Source: Lachnospiraceae bacterium
GTDB lineage: Bacteria; Bacillota_A; Clostridia; Lachnospirales; Lachnospiraceae
Assembly (NCBI GenBank): GCA_017620345.1
Contig: JAFZQP010000111.1
Coordinates: 13,646 to 77,645, forward strand
DNA length: 64,000 nucleotides
Direction of reading: 5' to 3'
In this document: positions 55,026-64,000 of the stretch, one piece after another
Numbering within the stretch: position 1 is the first letter of the stretch
How the letters are laid out: each line of letters opens with the position of its first letter
Notes under the pieces: generated by a model
The model's input: the letters and a program-made list of their open reading frames with translations, nothing else
Databases searched by the model: none
Told to the model about the DNA's origin: nothing
Made by a program: the position numbers and the translations under genes

Positions 55026-56177
55026 ATGAGAATTTTGTTTATCGGAGGCACCGGGCGTCTTTCCAAAGATGTCGTCAAAACGGCTGTTGACAAAGGACAT
55101 ACTGTCCATCTTTTAACAAGAGGAAGCAAATACAGAGAACTATTCGTTAACCCTGACTGTAAGATGCTGATCGGAGATATAAAAAACCCCGCCAGTGTCC
55201 GGTATATATTTGAAGGGTCGGAAAAATACGATGTGATCATCGATTTTCTGACAATGAATGTTGAAGACATCAAAAGAACCCTGGACATTATCCGGGGCTC
55301 ATACACGCAATACATATTTATCTCATCAGCCACCATATATGTAAGAGACAACGAACCGATCTCAGAATCCAAAACCACAAGGGGAAACAGCAGTTGGGTT
55401 TACGCATATAACAAATATCTCAGCGAAGAGTATCTGAAAGAATATTTCAGTAATATAAAAGATTCATTCTATACGATCATCAGACCCTATGTAACATACG
55501 GTAACACACGGGTGCCTTACCCTCTTGTTCCAAGGGATTCCACAAAAGAATACTCTTTGATCGAAAGGATCAACAATAGGCAAACCATTCCCGTATTTGA
55601 CAGCGGGAAAACCAAAACAGTTCTTCTTAACACAAAGGATTTTGCCACTATGACAGTTGGTCTTTTCGGGAACGAAAAAGCAAGAAACGAAGATTTCCAT
55701 ATCGCTGATGATGAGGTTACCACCTGGGGTGATGTTCTGATCTCGTTAAGCGATCTGACCGGAAAAGAGGTAAAGACTGCCAACTTTACAAAAGATCAGA
55801 TCAGCAAATATATGCCCGAGTATAAACAGGTTTTATATGGGGATAAAGGGATGGATATCTGTTTTGATAATTCCAAGGTAAAATCAATCAATCCCGGATA
55901 TCATAAAACCGTATCGCTTAACTCCGGTTTAAAAGAAATGCTCGATTTTTATGATTCCAATCCGGAATATAAGCTTGTTGATCATATGTGGAACGGGCAG
56001 ATCGATCGTTTGCTCAAAAAAGCGGGCATAACCGACGGATACAAGTACCGGTTTGACAGCATAAACGATCACTTGGATTATTGGGCCGGCCGATATGGAT
56101 TGGTAAGAATAAACCGAACGCTCAAAATGCTTCGGCAACTACTCAGTAAATCCATAACAAAGCAGAAAATGAGATGA
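55026..56177 (+). CDS. NAD-dependent epimerase/dehydratase (atypical extended SDR)
   Basis: A 383-residue Rossmann protein with nucleotide motif GGTGRL (7-12) and catalytic YAYNK (Tyr about 126, Lys about 130). The C-terminal half (about 200-383) lacks the usual sugar-nucleotide motifs, so it is closer to the CSP41/isoflavone-reductase-like group. The ATG at 55026 has GAGG 7 bases upstream; the longer reading frame from 54960 has no support. It forms a plus-strand pair with the acyltransferase pseudogene (ATGA overlap). Confidence 0.8.
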   Translation: MRILFIGGTGRLSKDVVKTAVDKGHTVHLLTRGSKYRELFVNPDCKMLIGDIKNPASVRYIFEGSEKYDVIIDFLTMNVEDIKRTLDIIRGSYTQYIFISSATIYVRDNEPISESKTTRGNSSWVYAYNKYLSEEYLKEYFSNIKDSFYTIIRPYVTYGNTRVPYPLVPRDSTKEYSLIERINNRQTIPVFDSGKTKTVLLNTKDFATMTVGLFGNEKARNEDFHIADDEVTTWGDVLISLSDLTGKEVKTANFTKDQISKYMPEYKQVLYGDKGMDICFDNSKVKSINPGYHKTVSLNSGLKEMLDFYDSNPEYKLVDHMWNGQIDRLLKKAGITDGYKYRFDSINDHLDYWAGRYGLVRINRTLKMLRQLLSKSITKQKMR

Positions 56178-57272
56178 ACGAAATAAAGAGAAATTCCAAT
56201 ATCGAAAATCTTCAGCATGATCCTGATAGTTATATGTCATGTAGTTGCCGGACTGTCCGGTAATTCCTACTTTTCCCATGACGACTATGTATTTCGGTAT
56301 TATCTTCCATCAAATGACATAAGCCACGTATTATTATCCTATTTGCATCAAATGGGTTTATTGGGTAATACAGTATTCTTTACGGTCTCAGCCTGGTTTT
56401 TGCTTGACAATTCAAGAATTAAGGCAGAAAAGATCATGGGCATTCTTTTGGATAGAGAGATAGTTTCCGTCATCTTTCTGCTGGCCGGGTTGATAATAAC
56501 ATCCGGCGGTATAGACAGGTCATTGGCTGTTAAGATGCTTTTCCCGCACACATTTCGATTATTCTGGTACTTAACATGCTATATATTGTTTTATCTGATA
56601 CACCCTGCTCTGAATCTCGTTATAAAGTCGATGAGTCAACGATCCCATTTGATATTTGTCGTCATCTCCTCATCACTATTCATATTCTACAGTTTCTTCA
56701 TACATTGGTATTATAGCAATGTACTGATATCATGGGTTGTTTTGTATTTTCTGATCGGATACATTAAGAAGTATATTCCGGATCGCTTAAGAAGCCGGAC
56801 AACGGTCAATGTATTTCTTCTTGTGGCGGGTTTTGCAGGAAGTATACTGATCATTATCATATCAAATATCGTCTGTCTTAATGTTGAAAGCCTAAGTGAG
56901 ATCGGCCTTTCCTACTTCGATGAAATATCCGTATGGAATCCTTTTCATATAATGATTTCCATCGCACTGATGAATATTGCTTTGAAGTTACCGCCCCAAA
57001 ATATCCGATTCATCAATTACGCATCATCGCTCTAATTCTTAATATTCATCGTACATTCCAACAGAATAGTAAGATGCTACCTGATCCCGTGGATATGGCA
57101 TAACCTGTTTAACAAAGTCGATTATTCTCATATTGTTATCCTTGCTGTATGTTTCGGAATCTGTTTGTTTATTCTGTCACTGATCAGCAGCTCAATCTAT
57201 GCCGGATCAATCCATAGAATGACAGTGTCAATAAGCAGGAAGATAGGTAAAAAAGCAGAAAATCTGTACTAA
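56174..57272 (+). pseudogene. Acyltransferase family 3 gene, broken by a frameshift and an in-frame TAA
   Basis: The ATG overlaps the SDR stop (ATGA). It begins MNEIKRNSNIENL, then shifts frame near 56205-56215; the next frame continues with SMILIVICHVV, the normal acyltransferase start helix with its His. That frame runs to a TAA at 57033-57035 and then goes on, all sense, with IFIVHSNRIVRCYL to a final TAA at 57270-57272. Without the two lesions a product of about 365 residues would result, like the intact gene at 52678. The missing bases are 2 modulo 3, compatible with a small deletion between CTTC words. Confidence 0.85.
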
Positions 57273-58879
57273 TTGCCAAGATATTTTTTTACTGTTTGCA
57301 TCGTTGTATCCGGAACAAACTTCTCCAGCTGATCCACTTGATTATTGTTCATCAACTCTCTGACTTTTGTTGCTGTGATAATACCTGCATCGACATCTTC
57401 AAGCCGCGGGATTTCACATAGTTCTATTCCGTATTCCGGTAACACTCTTTTCATAGTCTCATTATAGTGATCGGTCACCTTATCAAACGGTTCCTCGCCG
57501 ACAAATCTTTTATAAATATTCAAATGAGGCGCGATATATTTAGCGAAGATCTCAACATCCCCCGAAACATCAAAACCCTTTTCTTGAACAAAATCCTTTA
57601 AGAAATATTCGGGAAAAGTCATCGCAGATATTATGAATCTTCCGCTCGGGATCACGAAAACATTTGTGATATCCGCTGTCCCGGCCTTAACCATATCGAA
57701 TCTGTCTTCAAAAGAAAAAAATGACTTGTTCTCCTCCACAACAAAGATGAACAGGTGATCCACAGTAGCTACAGCATATTCAATAAGATATCTGTGCCCT
57801 TTGGTGAAAGGGTTGCAGTTCATCACAATGGCACCATTCCTATCTGCCGCTTTTACCGGGTACTTATCTTTGATCCGGTGAACATATTCCATCACGGATT
57901 CGCGGAACTTACTGTCCTCTTCCTCCCGTATATAGTCAAAATACGCCCTGTAGTTTCCTTTGTCCGTATTCGACCTGCCTTCAGGGTGAGCAAATGATTC
58001 CTTTCCGATCTTCTCGCTTATCAATTGCGCAACATGCTTATATCCCACGGCATTCATATGGCCCGGACTGTCATAAAAACACCATTTGGCCTCTTCGAAC
58101 TCATGCCATTCCTTAGTGATATCATAAAACTTCAATCCGTTCTCTATCAGACTTTTCATAAGCCCGTCATCCGGTTTCTTTACATAGAAAACCACAACAT
58201 CTCCCGGAACAAATGATTCAACATCAAATAGAAAATCATGAAAAATGCAGTCATCCGTACCTCCCCAAAGGCCTCGATTCACAACACGGATGTTTACGTG
58301 ATCTTCATTATAGATCTTCTGTAATTGAGACGGCATTGTTTCATCGTCTCTGACAGCATATCCGAACACCCCACATCTTCCGTACAGATACATGCGGTTG
58401 CTACCCGTATTTATATCACTCCCGGATGTAACTCTTTCTCCACCTGCGATATTTATAAGAGGCCCCTGAATATCTTCGTGGCAAAACCGGTTATCTTTCT
58501 TTATGATCTGAGATATCTTGGAAAGATTTCCTACATACTCTTCCGAATAATCATCTCCAAGTAATTCTCTGAAATCCTCCTCATACTTATCGGGTTCCGA
58601 AGCCATCAGAGGAAAATTTCTTCTCTCTTTCATTCTCTTTTGTGCGGATTCACTGTAAGAAAACCCGTCTATTCGATCTATCCTGTGAAAGAAATAACAC
58701 TTAACACCTTTATCATGCAGATAAGCGACTGCATCTCTAAGCGCAAAAAAAAGGCGTGCCTCCTTATAGTCCTCCTCAAAACGTTTCTTTCCGAGAAATC
58801 CATATGAAGACAGTACCTGTCCTACTCTCTTTTGCTTCTTAAGACTGATGTATTCCTTAACCGATCTTCTTTCTTTCAT
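57269..58879 (-). CDS. SGNH-like domain fused to a citrate-lyase-ligase-type nucleotidyltransferase
   Basis: A 536-residue fusion. The N-terminal part (about 1-110) is helical. An SGNH-hydrolase-like domain follows (about 150-300), with YGRCGVFGYAV where a catalytic Ser block would be and DSPGHMNAVGYKH as the His block. The C-terminal third (about 345-536) has MNCNPFTKGHRYLIEYA (HxGH-like nucleotidyltransferase site) and IITATKVRELM, as in citrate lyase ligase CitC. It might adenylate a carboxylic acid for transfer onto a glycan; this is inference. ATG at 58879 with GGAG upstream; overlaps the FrhB-like gene. Confidence 0.75.
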   Translation of the reverse strand: MKERRSVKEYISLKKQKRVGQVLSSYGFLGKKRFEEDYKEARLFFALRDAVAYLHDKGVKCYFFHRIDRIDGFSYSESAQKRMKERRNFPLMASEPDKYEEDFRELLGDDYSEEYVGNLSKISQIIKKDNRFCHEDIQGPLINIAGGERVTSGSDINTGSNRMYLYGRCGVFGYAVRDDETMPSQLQKIYNEDHVNIRVVNRGLWGGTDDCIFHDFLFDVESFVPGDVVVFYVKKPDDGLMKSLIENGLKFYDITKEWHEFEEAKWCFYDSPGHMNAVGYKHVAQLISEKIGKESFAHPEGRSNTDKGNYRAYFDYIREEEDSKFRESVMEYVHRIKDKYPVKAADRNGAIVMNCNPFTKGHRYLIEYAVATVDHLFIFVVEENKSFFSFEDRFDMVKAGTADITNVFVIPSGRFIISAMTFPEYFLKDFVQEKGFDVSGDVEIFAKYIAPHLNIYKRFVGEEPFDKVTDHYNETMKRVLPEYGIELCEIPRLEDVDAGIITATKVRELMNNNQVDQLEKFVPDTTMQTVKKYLGN

Positions 58880-58893
58880 TGATTCTCCGTTCG

Positions 58894-60030
58894 CTATAAC
58901 CACGACATGGCACGTTGCAGGTTGCGGGCAATAAAACTATGAAGACGTGTATATCTTTTCCCCGCATAAGTCAGGCCGTATCGACTAACATTTTTTAAAA
59001 ACAGGTTTCTGAACACATTCCTCTTGGGAGGATGGGTCAAATGGTAACAGCTTTTTATCGCAAGTTCTCTGTTTGCTTCTTCAATAAACAGCATATCTTG
59101 GGAACCTTCAACAAGCTCTCTTCCCCTTTTTCCGGTACAAACAACCAGTGAAACTCCGTTCTCTTCCGACTTTTTCAAAAGATCACCCCGATAAAGCCAG
59201 AAATCCGCTAATGTTATATCTGCAATTCTCGGAAGACCGGAAAACTCGCAGGATACGCAACATTCTCTTAAGATAAGTCCATCCAGGTACGCTTTATGAT
59301 AAGGATTTATCAGTATGCTCTGTTTTTCTACGCTTCCGTCCGAAAAGCTGATTGCATACTGATTATGTTTCCATTTTGCGGTTTTGTCGCGAAAATCAAT
59401 GCCCGTTACCGAACTGTTTTTTTCCTTTTCGATCTCTCCCAAAAAAGAATTAAATGCTAACGGCGAAGGGCATCCGTGGCATACTACTTCACAAGTTATG
59501 AGATTATCAGGCCTGTATCCCAAACAGGAATATATGGCAGCTATCTGGCACGGAAGACCGCTGAACAATATGATCCTCCCACCGGCAACATCACGCTTCA
59601 GGTCCTCAAACACACCCATCAGGCTACTCACAAGATACTTTGATTTTCTCATGTCGAGCACTTCTTCGAGAGTTTCGGCCCGTTTGTGTTCAACAATTCC
59701 CGCAGCCACGGCACTTGCACCATAAACGATCCCATTATTATTTATCACCTGATTCGCCAACGCCCAAAAGACTCCCCCTGACGAAACATTTAACAGTTCC
59801 TTCGGGTTTTTTAAACAGGCAGCATAATAGTTCTCTATCTCATCCCTTGCCAATAAGGTTTTATTATCTATCAGGCATACACTGTCACACTTTCCGCAAT
59901 CAATGCACAGATCCCTGTTCACTTTAGGGTAACTAAAACCGTATTCATCAGCTGTCATTTCGATCGCATTGGTCGGACATGCATATGAGCAGGCTCCGCA
60001 TCCTTTGCATCGTTTATCTGATCTTATCAT
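58894..60030 (-). CDS. FrhB/FdhB-type ferredoxin protein (F420 hydrogenase beta-like)
   Basis: A 378-residue protein: two [4Fe-4S] motifs at the N-terminus (CKGCGACSYACP and CIDCGKCDSVC, about 8-55), then the coenzyme F420 hydrogenase beta-subunit N- and C-terminal domains (about 70-330, FSGLPCQIAAI and CVSCEFSGLPRIADITLADFW). Such proteins often stand beside polysaccharide pyruvyl transferases in glycan clusters; their substrate there is unknown. The ATG at 60030 overlaps the flippase stop (ATGA). Confidence 0.85.
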   Translation of the reverse strand: MIRSDKRCKGCGACSYACPTNAIEMTADEYGFSYPKVNRDLCIDCGKCDSVCLIDNKTLLARDEIENYYAACLKNPKELLNVSSGGVFWALANQVINNNGIVYGASAVAAGIVEHKRAETLEEVLDMRKSKYLVSSLMGVFEDLKRDVAGGRIILFSGLPCQIAAIYSCLGYRPDNLITCEVVCHGCPSPLAFNSFLGEIEKEKNSSVTGIDFRDKTAKWKHNQYAISFSDGSVEKQSILINPYHKAYLDGLILRECCVSCEFSGLPRIADITLADFWLYRGDLLKKSEENGVSLVVCTGKRGRELVEGSQDMLFIEEANRELAIKSCYHLTHPPKRNVFRNLFLKNVSRYGLTYAGKRYTRLHSFIARNLQRAMSWL

Positions 60031-61556
60031 ATTACCGTTTTTCTCTTTCTCAAACGTTTGATCAAGTATTTCAGCTGCGAGAATTCCTCTGTTTTGGCAA
60101 ACATAACAGCAAAACAAATATTAGGAACAACCAGGCAGAATAACGCTCTTACCACAAGTCCCGCAAACCCTTCAAGCGGCATTTTACCGCATATGTAAAA
60201 TGAGACAACAGCCAAACCTAAAGTGGCAATAATGTAGCAAACAGTCTTTTTATAATAACCAAACTCCTTATTTGAGAATACATACATTAATACCGTATGG
60301 GTAGCCCAAGGTGCGGATATAAACATGCTTAAAAGGGTCGACAGGATCACCCCGTATATCCCTATAAAATACGAAAGGATAAGATTTCCTGCCAAATTCA
60401 CTCCCATGACTATATATGGACGGAATCTGTCCTCCCACCATATTCCTGCTGAGTCCTTATATACAAGAGTTATTTTATAAGACTGATACACAAAGAAATA
60501 CATGGCAAACATGCTCATCATGATATTGTCAAACATCAATGAAGGGCCGACCCACAGTTTCATAAACGTCTGATACAGGCAGACAAGTGTTACCGTGCAA
60601 AACATTGTAAGCCAGGAATTGAAAAAAGTCAGAGACATAAACTCTTTCTGATTGATCTCATCCGACTGAACTTCAAGTTTATTTCCTATTCCCCCATTTA
60701 TCGATGTATAAACAATTCCCGTAAGTGCTATCAGGAGATTCAGAATGTAATAATAGTTCTCGTATTGCGCAACTTTTTCCAGGCCGAAATAAAACGACAC
60801 AACTATACTGTCGGATGCGTGAAGGACGAAAAAACTCAGTTTCTGTCCAAACAGAGCCTTGATCTTTTTCCCGATCTCCTGTTTCATATCATGCGAAATA
60901 CTGCCTTCGGGAATAAACTGCGGATAGAACTTCTTCGAATAGTACTGCTTCATAAAATTGATCAAAACAGTTCCAACGGGCAGAAAAACGATATAATAAT
61001 AGTAATTACGGGATACCAGAAGAACAACTATCTGAGAAATATAGCAAAGTGTATTTGCGATAACCATGATCTTACTGGAAATATCGCTTCGCTGAAAAGC
61101 CGCAAACAAAGCTCCCTTATACGAAAACATCCAATAGCTTATGAAAGAATTAAAAAGATAGACGAGATATAATACATATATATTTATACCGACCGGATAA
61201 TCCCCTTTTATCAGATGAGGTAAGAAAGGGATCAGTAGCAACCCGACGATCAGAATAACAAGTCCGACCCGATGATATAATTTTTTATAATAGTTCAGAA
61301 GCTTGCAGATTGTTGAATCATCATCATTTGCAATCGATCCATACATACAAAAGATAATAGCATTCTCAATTCCGAGCTCCGATATGTTTAAAAAACTGAG
61401 AATTGATGTAAACAGTCCGTTTAAACCCACATACAGGCTTCCCATAGTATAAATCATGACCGTTCGTACTATAAAAGGGAAGATCAGTATATCTGCTTTC
61501 TCAACAATCCCAAAGATGATATTTCTTTTTGCATTCTGAACAACGTCAATCTTCAT
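60027..61556 (-). CDS. Polysaccharide flippase (Wzx-like, MOP superfamily)
   Basis: A 509-residue membrane protein with about 14 helices and the N-terminal pattern of oligosaccharide exporters (NAKRNIIFGIVEKADILIFPFIVRTVMIYTMG). It probably flips undecaprenyl-linked repeat units. The last gene-neighbours are glycan enzymes on both sides. Overlaps the pyruvyl transferase stop by ATGA. Confidence 0.85.
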   Translation of the reverse strand: MKIDVVQNAKRNIIFGIVEKADILIFPFIVRTVMIYTMGSLYVGLNGLFTSILSFLNISELGIENAIIFCMYGSIANDDDSTICKLLNYYKKLYHRVGLVILIVGLLLIPFLPHLIKGDYPVGINIYVLYLVYLFNSFISYWMFSYKGALFAAFQRSDISSKIMVIANTLCYISQIVVLLVSRNYYYYIVFLPVGTVLINFMKQYYSKKFYPQFIPEGSISHDMKQEIGKKIKALFGQKLSFFVLHASDSIVVSFYFGLEKVAQYENYYYILNLLIALTGIVYTSINGGIGNKLEVQSDEINQKEFMSLTFFNSWLTMFCTVTLVCLYQTFMKLWVGPSLMFDNIMMSMFAMYFFVYQSYKITLVYKDSAGIWWEDRFRPYIVMGVNLAGNLILSYFIGIYGVILSTLLSMFISAPWATHTVLMYVFSNKEFGYYKKTVCYIIATLGLAVVSFYICGKMPLEGFAGLVVRALFCLVVPNICFAVMFAKTEEFSQLKYLIKRLRKRKTVI

Positions 61557-62788
61557 GGTCTACTCATTAAATGATCGGAAATCGTATCAAAGCAGCCCTT
61601 GCTTTGATACTGTGATAATTTGCTTTTAATCACAGAGGAATTATCCCGATAGTTTATCTCCATATCCTTCAAAACTTCTGTCACCCTGCTCATATCCTCA
61701 TCATTGCGCACGTCAAGATTGTACTGTTGCTGGTCAAATAATGACATCAGTTCATCATATTTAACCGCCCAACCCAGAGAGATTACCGGTACGCCGTTTT
61801 TTATGGAATGAACTATCCCATGATATCTTGAGCAGATAACAAAATCAAAATTTGTTATCAGGGATTCAAACTCCCATACCTTTAACTCCGATGATATACG
61901 ATAAAGAGTTTTGCCTTCCAGAGCGGCGGCTATATCATCGCATATTTCCTCGTCCATTCTTGTATGACTGATAAGGTAAACACAATACCCCTTTGACCAA
62001 AGCTCATTTATAACAAGTTTATAGCAGGACAGTATACTGTCTTTTTTCCCGATCCTGTACATGTTATGATTGGGGATGATAGCGACTTTATTACCGGGTT
62101 CAAGTTGAAAAGCCTTCTCTTTTTTCCCAAAGTCCTTATATATATGTGAATAATCTACTCCCTTATTCTGAAGTACAATATCCGGTGATAAAATTACATT
62201 TTTCATGCCGTACTCATTGCTGAGAAGTTCGTACCCGTGCTTTTCTCTTGCATAGATGCAATCAGGATACGGGAGCAGATCTTTAATACGCTTACATATT
62301 CTGATTTTATCGGTATCATAATCAAACGGTCCGAATGATTGAGGAAGCAAAAAAACGGGAACATTGAATTTCTTAGCCGCTTCTATTCGATCAAGATAAT
62401 GATCGGAAGATGCATTTTCAAACTGAGATGAGAGAGCAAATCCGCTGATATCAATAATTGCATCAACAGAACTGACGATTTTTCTCGACTCAAGCCATGA
62501 AGTTGCCGGGTGATAATCGGTCAGAATCTTTCGCAGAAATCTACGTATTTGTGCAAGAATGATATATGCAGGATTTACAAAGCTTTTCCAGACCCAAGGA
62601 AGTATGCTTACGCATGTAAAATCAAGATTATTCGGGGATGGGGAATTAATGTCCGCATATATATCACAACCGGGAAATCTTGTGCTGAGTTCATCAACCG
62701 CAACAAACAGCATCGCCTGAGCACCCTTGCTGTAAAACCCTCCGCCTGTGATCAAAAATCGATTATTATCGTGATCCTGCTTACTCAC
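61553..62788 (-). CDS. Polysaccharide pyruvyl transferase family protein
   Basis: A 411-residue GT-B-like enzyme of the CsaB/WcaK type. ITGGGFYSKGAQAMLF near the start (14-29), LLPQSFGPFD (about 157-166), and a C-terminal SRYHGIVHSIKNGVPVISLGWAVKYDEL (about 315-345, GxxHSI-like). It adds a pyruvate ketal to a sugar from PEP. The start is a GTG overlapping the GT4 stop (GTGA) with GAGGAA upstream. Confidence 0.85.
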   Translation of the reverse strand: MSKQDHDNNRFLITGGGFYSKGAQAMLFVAVDELSTRFPGCDIYADINSPSPNNLDFTCVSILPWVWKSFVNPAYIILAQIRRFLRKILTDYHPATSWLESRKIVSSVDAIIDISGFALSSQFENASSDHYLDRIEAAKKFNVPVFLLPQSFGPFDYDTDKIRICKRIKDLLPYPDCIYAREKHGYELLSNEYGMKNVILSPDIVLQNKGVDYSHIYKDFGKKEKAFQLEPGNKVAIIPNHNMYRIGKKDSILSCYKLVINELWSKGYCVYLISHTRMDEEICDDIAAALEGKTLYRISSELKVWEFESLITNFDFVICSRYHGIVHSIKNGVPVISLGWAVKYDELMSLFDQQQYNLDVRNDEDMSRVTEVLKDMEINYRDNSSVIKSKLSQYQSKGCFDTISDHLMSRP

Positions 62789-63939
62789 AGTTGCTTCCTC
62801 TCATAATAATTATTATAGTACTTAATTGTTTTCTTAACCGTGTTTCTGATATCGTAATCATCTATCGAGCCCTGGGGGGCTGAGCAAGGGTCAGAGATCA
62901 CCGCATCTGCCCAAACATCTGCTCCCTTCTCAAGTGATTCATAACGGATCCGATCTGTAAGCGAGGTCTCTCTCGTAACCGTATCCGATACAACACACCT
63001 TAGATTTTCAGCCTGAGCCTCAATAAGGGTCATGGGAAATCCTTCATATATCGAGGGCATCACAAAAACATCCATCGCACTCAGAAGTTCCGGAATGTCC
63101 GATCTTTCAGTCAACAGAATGATCTTTTCCGAACATTTACAATCACTGATTCTTTTTTTCAGAGCATCTGATGGATTGCCTCCCCCAATAAGCATCAAAA
63201 TTGATTCGGGCTTTTTTTCAATGATTTTTTCAAATATATCTACCAGAAACATTTGGTTTTTAATCTTTTCACCTTCGCCGAATCTTCCGATATTGCCCAC
63301 CACAAATGCGTCCGCTGCAATGCAAAGCTCGTCTCTTACTTTCTTTCGGCATTCTTTTGCCCGAAGGAAGCGATCCATTGATATTCCGTTCGGGATCACT
63401 ATTATGGGATTGGCGAATCCGTATCCTTCAGTCTTTTTCTTTCCGATCTCATTTATTGTGACCAGGTATATACCCGGGTGTTTCTTAATAATATTCCTTC
63501 TTATAAAAGACAAAATGCCTTTGTCCAGATACACTTCCGGCTCACTGTGTATTGTCCAGAAGCAGCTGATCCTATTTCTCATTTTGCGTGGTATAAACGG
63601 ATAGAAAAGCAAAGCATCGAGGTGGAAATGTAAGACGTCCGGTGATTCTTCAAGCATAGTCTTTCTGAAAACACGAACCAACAGCAAAATCATTGCTATA
63701 TATCTTATGAATGTTCTTCTGAATCGATTCAGATGTAATCGCTCAATACACTTTTCGCCGAGATAAACGGCCTTTACCCCGGCTTCTTCCAGTCTGGACT
63801 CATTACCTGTTGATCGTCTTACCGAAAAACACAACACCGTAACATCGGCACCCTGTCTTTTCATCTCGATCGCCATATTGCATACCGAGGCTTCCGCACC
63901 TCCGGTATACATACTGTCAACAAACTGGACTATCTTCAT
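62785..63939 (-). CDS. Glycosyltransferase family 4
   Basis: A 384-residue GT-B enzyme. N-terminus MKIVQFVDSMYTGGAEASVCNMA (acceptor loop GGAE at 14-17); C-half VGNIGRFGEGEKIKNQMF (about 215-232), LMLIGGG, and the donor-site stretch VFVMPSIYEGFPMTLIEAQAENL (about 300-322). ATG at 63939; the in-frame TTG at 63954 is less likely. No strong ribosome site is seen. First complete gene of the operon running to 57269. Confidence 0.88.
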   Translation of the reverse strand: MKIVQFVDSMYTGGAEASVCNMAIEMKRQGADVTVLCFSVRRSTGNESRLEEAGVKAVYLGEKCIERLHLNRFRRTFIRYIAMILLLVRVFRKTMLEESPDVLHFHLDALLFYPFIPRKMRNRISCFWTIHSEPEVYLDKGILSFIRRNIIKKHPGIYLVTINEIGKKKTEGYGFANPIIVIPNGISMDRFLRAKECRKKVRDELCIAADAFVVGNIGRFGEGEKIKNQMFLVDIFEKIIEKKPESILMLIGGGNPSDALKKRISDCKCSEKIILLTERSDIPELLSAMDVFVMPSIYEGFPMTLIEAQAENLRCVVSDTVTRETSLTDRIRYESLEKGADVWADAVISDPCSAPQGSIDDYDIRNTVKKTIKYYNNYYERKQL

Positions 63940-63950
63940 AAGATCATTTA

Positions 63951-64000
63951 TCAAAAATTAATCCGTTCTTCTTCTACGACCACAGGTCTGTGTATTAAAC
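63951..64000 (-). CDS. End of an upstream gene (partial, identity unknown)
   Basis: An open frame enters from the right edge and ends with TGA at 63951-63953; its last residues read RPVVVEEERINF. Eleven bases separate it from the GT4 ATG, as expected in this tightly packed operon. Sugar transferases are common at that position, but nothing here identifies it. Confidence 0.35.
   Translation of the reverse strand, partial: LIHRPVVVEEERINF

Overview
This window looks like chromosomal DNA of an anaerobic, Gram-positive Clostridia member, most likely Lachnospiraceae. The evidence is the gene repertoire: a sigma-H next to RlmB and Mini-RNase III, rubrerythrin and high-molecular-weight rubredoxin, anaerobic cobalamin genes with a lipoprotein cobaltochelatase, and a CotH/VTC/DUF4956 module. 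Other signs are stop/start overlaps of the ATGA type in long operons, tRNA genes without an encoded CCA, and moderate GC content. Family-level placement is an inference; the genus cannot be read from the sequence.

Layout. Positions 1-8030 hold a minus-strand cobalamin operon: promoter, enlarged cobalamin riboswitch, intrinsic terminator, a secreted CbiK-type chelatase, a three-part tetrapyrrole/corrinoid ABC transporter, cobQ, cobT and the start of cobU. Positions 8031-23000 hold housekeeping genes (MATE pump, sigH, rlmB, mrnC, cysS, ispF, nadE, cysE) mixed with large polytopic membrane proteins. This stretch also has tRNA-Thr, tRNA-Met and tRNA-Val and one gene split by an in-frame amber codon. 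Positions 21177-26191 form a CotH / VTC / DUF4956 / membrane protein operon. Positions 26201-35100 hold purine genes (stand-alone AICAR formyltransferase, PurO-type IMP cyclohydrolase, guaB), a GGDEF-EAL protein and membrane proteins. Positions 35182-48454 make surface-glycan precursors: a CDP-dideoxyhexose branch (rfbF, rfbH, a reductase) with a hipBA pair upstream, and a GDP-fucose branch (gmd, fcl, manC) behind rubrerythrin and rubredoxin. Positions 48554-49922 hold a second HipA-like kinase with its own HTH partner. An IS30-family element (about 49984-51678) sits just upstream of it. From 51732 to the end lies a polysaccharide assembly cluster: GT8, two GT4-like enzymes, acyltransferases (one dead), an SDR, a flippase, a pyruvyl transferase, an FrhB-like ferredoxin protein and an SGNH/citrate-lyase-ligase fusion.

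How the parts fit. GDP-fucose made by manC-gmd-fcl is the donor a GT10 fucosyltransferase (9631-10611) would use, and that gene is translationally coupled to sigH. The CDP-3,6-dideoxyhexose branch lacks a visible CDP-glucose 4,6-dehydratase, which must lie elsewhere if the pathway works. Two kinase/HTH modules and an IS border the glycan genes, which is typical of a variable locus.

The less ordinary signals are: (1) an 86-135 bp hairpin repeat in three copies with pair-preserving changes; (2) a group of genes whose -10 box lies 6-7 bases before the ATG with no Shine-Dalgarno, predicting leaderless mRNAs; (3) a shared extracellular domain on the cobaltochelatase and the ABC binding protein; (4) a 15-bp palindrome-containing direct repeat around the IS30 element; (5) two glycan-related genes broken by in-frame stops.
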